The notes below the pieces were generated by a model that had not been told where the DNA came from, did no database searches, and saw only the letters and a program-made list of their open reading frames with translations. From Hemicordylus capensis (Eukaryota > Chordata > Lepidosauria > Squamata > Cordylidae), in the NCBI RefSeq assembly GCF_027244095.1, contig NC_069669.1:4862501-4926500 (forward strand): 64,000 nucleotides of DNA. The letters are read 5' to 3'. Numbering within the stretch: the stretch's first letter is position 1; every line of letters starts with the position of its first letter. Below are positions 39,792 through 49,500 of the stretch, piece after piece. The position numbers and the translations under genes were made by a program.

Positions 39792-41175
39792 CTTCACCCT
39801 GGAGCCCGGCAGTGGCCTCGAATCTCTCCAGCTGCTCAGCACCATTGCCCTTGGGACACTGTGGAGGGGAAGCTGACCCCGGCCTGCGTTGTCTCGGGCA
39901 TCCTGCAGTCCCTCATCCTCCTCAAAATGGCCGCCTCGGTGTCCTCCTTCACAGCTGCCTGCCTCTTCACCTCCTGTTCTGCAGCAGGCTCCGCTCTGAG
40001 GCTGCCGAGGGCTTTGGGAGAGGCACTCCCCACAGAGATGAGTGTTGGCAGCCCCTCCTCTCAAGCATGCCTGGGGCCGTGGAGGGCTGCTTCTCCTTGG
40101 TGCTGAGCAGCCGTCCCTCTGGCCCAGCGCTCACCAACCGTGCCTTTCAGCCTTGGCGTTATCTGGCCCCGTGTCTCAGAGGCTGGTAGCTCCCTTCCCT
40201 GTGCACTCGATTCTTACCTGCACGTAAAGGAGGTCTGGAGCCCCACTTCACCACTGCCACCCCTGGACCTGCCTTTCGCCTCTGTACCCACGCTCACCTG
40301 CAGGGTAGGATTGGACAGCGCCCGGGTGGTGTTGGTGGCCTGCACCGGCTGCAATGCAAAGGGCCCTTCACCAAGTCAGCAAAACAGTTGTTGTTTTTCC
40401 AGGCCTGGCAATATCCAGCCTCCACTGGATAATACGGCGGGGGGGCTTCCCCCCCAACTTCCTTGCACCCTCCTGCCTTTCCTGGCAGCTCACTGAATGG
40501 AGCTTTGGGGAGCTGTTCAGGAGTTAGTCCCTCTGGATTTCCACCAGAACTGCCTGGGTGGATGGTCTGCATCAACCCCTTCAAGACAGACCTTGTTCTC
40601 CCTGGTCCCTTTCCTTGCCTGCCTGCCTGCCTGCCTTCCCTCGTCTGCTGCTCCCGGGTGAAAGTTCTCGCGTCACGTTGGAAGAATCCATAGAAGGTTC
40701 TCTTCCATACCCCTGCAAAGGGGTAGTGTCTGTGTGTGTGTGTGCTCTGCAGTCTGGCTTTTCGGTTTGAGTTTTGTGGACCAGTTGTAAGACAGCCCCT
40801 TTCCTTTTGGAAGGGTGGCGTCTACCTCTCACTCCTCCTCCCTGCCTGGTGCGGCTTCTGCCGGTAGCTGCTTGCTGGAACGAGCTTGAGGACTAGCAAC
40901 TTGCCAGAACAGAAAAGCCTCTCTACATGGAAGGAGCAAACTGCAGGCAGGTTGAAGCAAGGAAGCAGGGTGCAGCTGGGCCTCCCTGGCCTTAGAGTTC
41001 AGGCATGAGCGTAGTCGGGCAACCAGTGGGCTTGCTTTCCCAGGTGGCGGGAAACCCTCAGTCTCAGTTTACACTCCCTGCCCTCGGCGGTCAACCACTT
41101 GGCCGCCTTTGCTGTTTTCGATGAGCAGAGAAGCTGCTCTTGTGCTGGAATAAAAACCTATTTATACTTTTTTTC
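39792..41175 (+). other. CLCN7 3' UTR
   Basis: About 1.38 kb from the stop codon to just after AATAAA at 41149. Free of recognised repeats apart from a CTGC run near 40615-40636 and a GT run near 40731. The end is inferred from the poly(A) signal. Confidence 0.65.
41149..41154 (+). terminator. CLCN7 poly(A) signal AATAAA
   Basis: GGAATAAAAACC lies 1.36 kb after the CLCN7 stop. A T-run follows at 41166 and a GGTGTTC stretch at 41220. It is the first canonical signal after the stop. Confidence 0.7.
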
Positions 41176-41179
41176 TTCC

Positions 41180-41890
41180 CTCCTGCGTCGAGCCTGCTTT
41201 CTTGCTGCAACGACATGGCTGGTGTTCATCAGGTCAAGCGTGGTTCTGCCGCAGGCGCTGTTGTGGGAGGGGCCCTTCCTTGGAGGTGGCTGGCGCCACC
41301 TCCCACCCTCCCTGCTGATCAGGTGGCTCCCCCCCCCACAAGAAGAGTCCTCCCTTGGATTCCCTACTGGCCAACCAGCTTTCACTCCCTTCAAGGACCC
41401 CTTGAAGGAGCCTTTGGAAGGAAGCCCATTGGCTGGTGGGGAGGCTGCAGGCGGGAGCTGCTGGAAGTCTCTTAGCCTATGGGAATGTTTCCTTGAGGCC
41501 CCACTGATGCAGGATCCTCTTGGGGATGCTTCCAGTTGGAGATGGGGGTGCCCAGTGTGGCAGTGATAGTGGCCGAATCATGGCTGGCACCGGCCTCTCT
41601 GTTGACTTCTGCCCTGCCCTGGTCCTGAGGGGTTCAGGGGTCAGCCTGGCTGAGTGGGAGACTTGACCACTGTCTGATGCAGCGGAGTGTCTGTGCAGTG
41701 AAGGGAGAGAGTTGAAGCCGTAGCAGAGAAGTGATGAGCACGGCTGTCTACAGCAGCAGCCAGGACATCTTGCCCACCGCTAGGCCAGGAAAACGGTGGG
41801 TTGTCATTGCACTCTGCTAAGCATTCTGGGTTACGGGAGGGGTGGGGACGAAGGGGCTGGTATTTGCTACACACCCCAAGTTGAGTGCCG
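41180..41890. other. Spacer after CLCN7, nothing recognised
   Basis: About 700 bp without recognised gene or repeat. Confidence 0.35.
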
Positions 41891-41896
41891 GTCTTG

Positions 41897-42058
41897 TGGT
41901 AAAGTCAAAGTTGTGCCATTGGGTTAGTGGCACCCACAGCGCCCCATGGTTGTCTTTGGTAGAATACAGGAGGGGTTTGCCATTGCCTCCCCCCGTGCCG
42001 TATGAGATGATGCCTTTCAGCATCTTCCTATATCTCTGCTGCCAGGTTTAGGCGTTTC
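41897..42058 (-). mobile_element. tRNA-derived SINE, second family, head truncated
   Basis: Resembles 28003-28262: GAATACAGGAGGGGTTTGCC, GATGATGCCTTTCAGCATCT, TTCCTATATC. Confidence 0.6.
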
Positions 42059-42346
42059 CCCTTGTGGTAGCAAGTATGACTTGCCCCTTTGCTAAGCAGG
42101 GCCCACCCTGTTTGCATTTGAGTGGGAGACAAGAAGTGTGAGCACTGGAAGATATTCCCCCCTCAGGAGCCGCTCTGGGAAGAGCAGAAGGTTCCAGGTT
42201 CCCTCCCTGGCAGCATCTCCAAGACAGGGCTGAGAGAGATTCCTGCCTGCAACCTTGGAGAAGCCGCTGCCAGTCTGTGATGACAATACTGAGCCAGAGG
42301 GACCAAGGGTCTGACTCGGTAGAAGGCAGCTTCCTATGTGCCTATG
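42055..42346 (+). mobile_element. 5S/tRNA chimeric SINE
   Basis: CTTGTGGTAGCAAGTATGAC, TTGCTAAGCAGGGCCCACC, GAGTGGGAGAC, common body and TTCCTATGTGCCTATG tail. Confidence 0.8.
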
Positions 42347-42545
42347 CCCTCCTTGCATGCAAAGCAGGTGCTACAGCCCCTCTGCTACTGGGCCATCGGT
42401 CTGTTTACTGTAGTACATGGACTCAGTCAGAGTAGCTTTCCAAGGTTCCAGGCAGGACTCTTTCCCAGCTGTACTTGCAGGTGCTGCTGGGGACTGAACC
42501 TGGGAGCTTCTGCCTGCAAAGCAGATGCTCTGCCTCTGAGGTAGG
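42347..42545 (-). mobile_element. 5S/tRNA SINE, tRNA-headed copy
   Basis: Minus-strand head seen as ACTGAACCTGGGAGCTTCTG and GCAAAGCAGATGCTCTGCCT. Confidence 0.6.
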
Positions 42546-42654
42546 GATGTGTTCTTTGAATGTGTCCACCCAGTTATAGATGGCTGTCAGTAGTCTCCGG
42601 GAGATGGCTGTTGATTCCTCTAGACCAGGGCTGCTCAACTTTGGCCCTCTTGCA

Positions 42655-43118
42655 GCTGTAAAGTAAAGTGTTCCATCACGTCGGTGATAACTCCTGGGGA
42701 CCACAGAGTCCTGTGGTTGTCTTTCGTAGAATACAGGAGTTTACTATGGCCGTCTCCCGCGCAACATGAGGTGATGCCTTTCAGCATTTATTTATTTATA
42801 CATACATACATACACACACTTATATCCCGCTCTTCCTCCAAGGAGCCCAGAGCAGTGTACTACATACTTGAGTTTCTTTTTCACAACAACCCTGTGAAGT
42901 AGGTTAGGCTGTAGAGAAGTGACTGGCCCAGAGTCACCCAGCTAGTCTCATGGCTGAATTGGGATTTGAACTCGGGTCTCCCCGGTCCTAGTCCAGCACT
43001 CTCACCACTCCATAGGAGTTCCCCATAGTCTGGGAAACATACCAGTGGGGATTTGAACTGGCAGCCTCATGCTTGCTAGTCGAGTCATTTCCCTGCTCAG
43101 CCATTAGGGGGCATCCTG
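42655..43118 (-). mobile_element. tRNA-derived SINE, second family, split by a Sauria SINE
   Basis: Left part 42655-42785 (GTAAAGTGTTCCATCACGTC ... GATGCCTTTCAGCA) and right part 43012-43118 (AGGAGTTCCCCATAGTCTGG ... GCCATTAGGGGGCA) flank a Sauria SINE. Confidence 0.7.
42786..43011 (-). mobile_element. Sauria SINE, nested
   Basis: Minus strand: TATATCCCGCTCTTCCTCCA to CCAGCACTCTCACCACTCC, inserted in the second tRNA SINE family. Confidence 0.8.
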
Positions 43119-43336
43119 CAGACGTCAGAGTGGTATGTCAAGATTTGGAAGAGGAGGGAGAGCAACAAGACTGGAAGAATGCTGGGCTGGGGGTTGGATA
43201 GAGAAGGTGGGAGGCGAGATTTCTTACAAGTCCCAGAAGGCAAGAGAAGGGAGCCCCCCCTTTCTTCCAAATCTAAGCAGGGCCTGAAGAGCGGGGGCAT
43301 AACATGGGCGGAGAGAGGGAGCCCGTCCTCGAAGGG

Positions 43337-43338
<2 letters not shown>

Positions 43339-43370
<32 letters not shown>
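43339..43370. repeat. (CT)n microsatellite
   Basis: About 15 uninterrupted TC units. Confidence 0.9.
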
Positions 43371-43372
<2 letters not shown>

Positions 43373-43585
43373 TCCATCAACCCCCAGCTTTGGCCCAGGG
43401 GGGGTCTCTTAGCAACCAGCCCTTGCAGTGATCCGATTGTGACAGAATGGAGCTGTGGGCAGCTCCCTGCAGGCAAACTGGCCCGTCTCTTCCAGGCAGG
43501 CCACTGGTAGCCTCCGTGTTAGCCGGCCATGGATGTGATGTAGCTCCCCTTCAGCGGCCGCGGCCCTTGCCTGGAAGAGGTTACG

Positions 43586-46500
43586 ATGAGATACGCACTG
43601 CTGACCATGGTGCTCAACTCCCTGGTGCTGCAGAAGGACTCCGAGCGAGACCCGGCTTCCTTCCCCCGCGAGAGGATGGCTCCGCCCTGCCCGGAGAAGA
43701 CCAAGCTGCAGCAGTTTCGGGAGAGCACCTTTTGCTGGCTGCCTGCCTTCTGCTGGGTGGCCGAGTCCCCCTGGGGCGTCCACCTGGCAGGGATGGCGGT
43801 CTTGCTTCTGTGGGCAATGGTGGAGATCTGGGTGTCCTCGTGGCTGACCGCTTTGCAGACAAAGCCACCCCGGCCGGTGGTGCGCTTGGTAAAGAGATGA
43901 TACTGCTCAGTCACCAGGAGACGTGTGTGGGCATAAGGAGCCTTATGCTGTCTCCGACTCTTGGTCTGTCGAGCTTGGTGGGATCTACGCCAGGGTTTCT
44001 TAACCTTGGGCCCCCAGATGTTGTTGGACTACAACTCCCAGAATCCCCAGCCACAAAGGCCATGTCTGGGGATTCTGGGGGTTGTCGTCCAACCATGTCT
44101 GGGGGCCCAAGGTTCAAAAAGCCCTGATCTACACTGGTTGGCAGCAGCAGCAGCACTTCGAGGATTTGGGCAGAGGTCTTTCTCAGCCCTGCTTGGTGAA
44201 GATGCTAGGGACCTGGGCCCTTCTGCAGGCAACCCAGGCACTCTGTTGCTGAGTTACAGCCCCTCCCCAAGAAGACACCCACACCCAGACATCCTACAGC
44301 AAACTATGGCCACCTCCCATTAATAAGCCAAGACAATCCCAGGCAAAACTGAAGCAAACCCACTATAACAGGGATCCTCAAGGTTGGGTCCCCAGATGTT
44401 ATTGGACTTCAACTCCCATAATCCCCAGCCCCAGTGGCCTTTGGTAGGGGATTATGGGAGTTGAAGTCCAATAACATCTGGGGACCCAACCTTGAGAATC
44501 CCTGCACTATAAGACCAGCTTGTGGTCCTCCAGCTGTTGCTGAACTACAATTCCCATCATTCCCAGCCACAATAAATTGTATCTCCAGCGAGGAAAAGGG
44601 AAATAAATGCACCCACCCAGCGAACGCAGGCTGGTCATGCATTCCAGAGGGCCCGGGCCAAGCCGGCTTGCACATGAGATCATGCACAAGGGGCGTGGCT
44701 AGAGCCCCGGACAGCCCGCATGAGCCCTCCAGGGCTCATTCTCAGCCATTGTGTGCTGGCTGAGTGGACACACTTCTTATTCGTTAACTCTCCCTCATGG
44801 AGAGAACAAATAAAACACATGCCCAGCCAGCAAACAGGCTCGGTCTGGCCCACAGGGCATATTCCCGGTGCGCCCCCATCTGCGGGACGCCCCGTGCCCT
44901 GCTGCACTCGGCAGTAGTGCATACGCCCACCCTTAATTACCCATTCTGTTCAAAACGTGGCGGGTCACGGCACCAATTAGGCGGTTCCCAGGAGATGGGC
45001 AGCCCGGGTTCCTTGAACCCGTCTGCCCAATTCGAGCACCACCCCTCCTCCAGGGGCTGTTCCTGGTGTCCCCCTTGTGTTTCTTTTTAGACCGTGAAAC
45101 CTCTGGAGACCGGGTTGCCAAACCATCTTCTTTTTCTATTCACTACCAACATTTGAAAACAGAGCTCCGTTTTTTCTTTTTCTACCCTCATACAGGATAT
45201 CAAACCAGAGAGAGAGAAAGAGGTTGAAATACCCCAACCAACACGTAGGTTTATTCCATCTTCACCTTTATGAGCTTCTAAGTACCGTTATGATTGCAGT
45301 TGTGTTGTGTTGCTTTCACAGACAGAATCAGGGGCGTAGCTATAACTGAGCAAAAGGGTTCAAAAAACACAGGTCCCCAGCTCCTGAGGGCCCTCCAGCT
45401 CCTTCCCACCCTATTTTCTTCACTATCTCCCTCACTGGAGGGCCACCAGAGAGAGGGATGAACACGGGCCCCCTCTCCCCTAGCTACACCCCTGGACAGA
45501 ATGGCCCTGGTATTTTGAAGAGCACCTGTTTCCAAGATCTATAGGATAAGATGAATCCTCTAACACTGCTTCTCACCATTCACACCCTTAATGGTCTGGA
45601 CCAGGAGTCTCCCATCCTGTATGTGCACTTGGGATGTGCTTGAATTGCTCTGGTGCCTCTTTGGACAGGCACATGGAAACGGTTCGGCCTTCTACAGCCG
45701 AATCCTTTAAAACTTGGCATAGAGGCACCTTTTAACATGGCAATTCTCTTTATTTAGCAGGGGGAGAATAACCGGCTCCATCCACCCCCAGCACAGTACC
45801 TCCAGTGACTGTTGCTAGGGTCTATCTTATGTTTCTTTTTAGATTGTGAGCCCTTTGGGGACAGGGACCCATTTTATTTATCTTATTTATTTATTATTTC
45901 TCTGTGTAAACCGCCCTGAGCCATTTTTGGAAGGGCGGTACAGAAATCAAATCAAATCAAATCATAAATAAATAAATAAATAAATAAAATAAAAGAGGCA
46001 GACAGGTCGTTACTTCTATGCTGGCGAGCCTGCGATGCTGCCGTTCGTTAAATCTGCTGACCCCTTTAAACAGCTGTGCCGATGGCATGCTGTGGCTGAC
46101 CACGCAGATGGGGTTGGTGCAATGCCATTGGCATGCTGGTGCCATGTGAGGGCTGCTAGGAGCAGCAGCATCCCATTGGCGGGGCCGTTCAACGGGGAAA
46201 GTGGCGGCTGTCCTGTGCTGCTGCTTGGAAGTTAGATGTAATGAGCACCAGCTCCGCGATGGGGCGTCACGGGGCAGCAGTGGCTCACCTCTCCCCGCCC
46301 CCTGGGACATGCACAAAGCATTCCGTGCACACCCCTAATGTGCACCCGCCATCTTGCAACCCAGCATTGCCCATATGTGGATGGCCCCCTGGCCATCAAG
46401 TCAGTTGCCACAGCCAAGCCGGGCCATGTTCGGTGGCAGCTTTTAAGCAGCAGAACCAGCTGCCACTGGAGATGCTGCACCACAGCTCGACATTTGCTCT

Positions 46501-49500
46501 TTATAGACTGGGAGCGGGTAGGAGGTGAATGCGGAGCTGGCGACATCAGCAAGGGCGGCCAACTCCCAGGGGTTTGACCATGGCAATCACAAACCAGGTT
46601 TCCCCTCAATTATGCAGGTGAAATGATGAAGAAAGCTTAATAGCAATAGCAATAGCAATAGCACTTACATTTATATACCGCTTTATAGCCGGAGCTCTCT
46701 AAGCGGTTTACAATGATTTAGCATATGTGTGCTAAGTGTGGGCAGTGTGGGCAGGTGGCATGGTGTGGCAACCACACCACCTGGACAGACTAAAGAGGGT
46801 TTGGGGGGGGGGCAGGGGGTGGGGAGGCCCTGGACTTCTGCCCAGAAGTCCAGGGGCAAGAACGCCTCTGCTCCCCCACCCCTATTTCAGATAGGCTGCA
46901 AAGTCATCTCTCCCCACCACCACCCAGGACAGGCTTTTTTTCGGCAAGATACCTTGCATATAGTTAGTTAGTTGTTTATTTACGATCGAACAACAATCAA
47001 AACAAAATATACTCGGTAGGGAAGGAAACAGAGAAAAGAAAAACTAACATGTTATCAGATACATACAGTCAAGAACCTTTGGCAGCGGCTGATTGTTGTG
47101 CTCTAGCCTCCCTTAATTTGATCGATGCATAACAGAATTTGGCCACCGCCAAGGATATTGTTGAGTCCCTGTCTTCTAATAAACATATAAGAATCGTCTC
47201 CTCCTCCGAGTGGCTTTTGAGACCTTTCAGGTACTGGGATGAAGATAAATCTCTTTCAACGATGTAAAGCCATTGCATATCTTGGTTTTTTAATTGGCTC
47301 CCGTTGGGCAGGGGAATCCTTGTGTGATGTTGTGATGATGGTTCTGTCCCCTCCCCATGCTGAAAAGCATTGCATTCCTAAAGAAGCTGCTATCTGTGTG
47401 CTGCTTTACTGTTTTACTGTGTGTGTGTGTGTGGTTTTTTTTAAAAATAAATTTGTACTGTTTTCATGGTTGAATCAATTTGTACTGTTTCAAAATCACC
47501 AGCTGTAGTGTATTTTTTAAAACGTTTTAAATGGAGTTGTGCTGTTTTTAAGATTTGTTTTTAATATTTGTACCTTTTTAATGGTTTAATAGATTTGTAC
47601 TGTGTGTAAATATGTTGTGAACTGCCTTGGGATTGTTTTTAGGAAAGGCAGGATGTAAATCCTAACAAGAAAGATAGAAACAAGTTAGTACTTTGAAATG
47701 CTGAATAAATAATGGTGGTGGTGATGGTTGCCGTTGTTTCTAGGCTCTCTTTGTCTTTGCCGGACACCAGCTTCAGATTTTGCAAGGTAGGTAGAACACT
47801 GCCTGCCGCCAGAGCCTGATTCGGAAGCCGTCTTCCAGCCCACGCCAGCTTCCCCGTGAAGACAGAGAAGCCTCGGAAAAAGTCCGATCACCTTGACCAG
47901 CATCTGGCAAGAGCAACGCCCCCCTTGGATCTTTGTGAATTGAGGGCCAAACGAGCCCTTTTGGGGCCGTCCTGTGATTGGAACTTCTTTTTCCTAGCTG
48001 CCACCGGGGAGCAGGGTGATTTAGATCAGGGCTGTGGTGCTGGGAAGGCGGGCACAAGGCTAATCCTTCAATCAGCCCCTCACCAGCAGGGTCATGAGGA
48101 GAGAGACTCCTTGTAAAGCCTACAGGGATAAAATCAGTCCTCAAGAGTTTCCACAGAGGGGGAAACATTTGGGTACAAAGGTTGAGCTAGTAAGTTTTCC
48201 TTCCCGCAGCTAACAGTTCCCCAAGTGGTCCTCCACCCTGTGGTCCTCTAGATCAGGGATTCTCTACATCGGGTCCCCAGATGTTATTGGACTTAAACTC
48301 CCATAATCCCCAGCCAAAGGCCACTGGGGCTGGGGATTATGGGAGTTTAAGTCCAATAACATCTGGGGGCCCACCGTTGAGAAACCCTGCTCTAGATGTT
48401 GCTGAACTACAACTCCCATCATCCCTAGCTAATGGGAGTTGTAGTCTAGCAATTTATTGGGAGTTGCAATTCAGCAATTGTGGCTGGGAGTTATGGGAGT
48501 TGTAGTTCAGCAACATCCAGGAGGACCACAGCTTGGGGAAACCTGCCCTAGTAGGTTTGGTCCCCCTAAAGTGTTGTTGGACAAACTAAGAATTGGTCTA
48601 GCCATCGTTATTAGTCATGCTGGCTAGTTGCTTACAGGCTGTCAAGTTCCGAACACAAGTTGCCTGAGGTGACAACAGAAGGGCTTCTTCTGATGCTGGT
48701 GCTTTTTGCTGATAAGTGTGTCGATCCAGATGACACCTTACCGGCCCATGTGGTTAGAAAGGGAATTTGCTGACAGCATGCCCATTGGGACATCTTGCAC
48801 GGAAGCCATCCTGACACCCTCCTGGCTCTGTGGCTCTCTATTTACCTGAATTTGACTTTTCCCCAAGCCCCCCACCCAGGTTTTCTTATATTAGAAATCA
48901 GGAGGCCATCTTAAATTTAGGGTCCTGTTCCTTTCGAGTAATCTGTATTTAATCTCTGCTTTTTAAGGGGGCCATCATAAATTCAGAGTTGTCTTCAATT
49001 TGGGTAAATCCCTGCTGTCCCACTGTCACTGCTTCTTTCACGCCACCTTTTTCTTCTGTTGGGCTCCCAATGACCTCCCCCCCCTCGGCTTGATTTTAGG
49101 AAATAAACCACAAAAACTGCACTTTTAGAAACAAGATAATTTACTGCCTTTTCTTCCTGTATCAATTGTATGTGAAAACATTGCTTTGTCTTGTTTTCTG
49201 CAGTTATGAGCCACTTTATTGGGGAGACAGATATTCTTCCATTGCATATCCAGATGTTGCATATCCAGATGTTGAATATCCAGATGTTGCATATACAGAT
49301 GTGGGAAACTGGCATCACGATGATATTTTATGTGCAGAATATGATAGACATAGGTCTCCTTCACCGATTAGCAAAGCCAGCCTAAAGGACCCTTGCTTCT
49401 CTTCTTCCTCCTCCTCTTCCACTTCTGCCTTTTTTCTGTCCCGTTTAAAGAATCTGGACTTGTGCTCTACTTCTGAAAAATGGTCAAGTGCTAAAGATTC

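Noticed and set aside
43519-43914. Minus-strand open frame opposite the membrane-segment exon
   Set aside because: Low-complexity cysteine/serine-rich shadow; the plus frame has the membrane segment, a Kozak-like start and a matching donor.
49166-49203. ATG at 49166 as the start of the large SPATA31-like frame
   Set aside because: It lies in the pyrimidine-rich intron end just before the acceptor TTCTGCAG at 49203; the spliced four-exon model explains the frame better.
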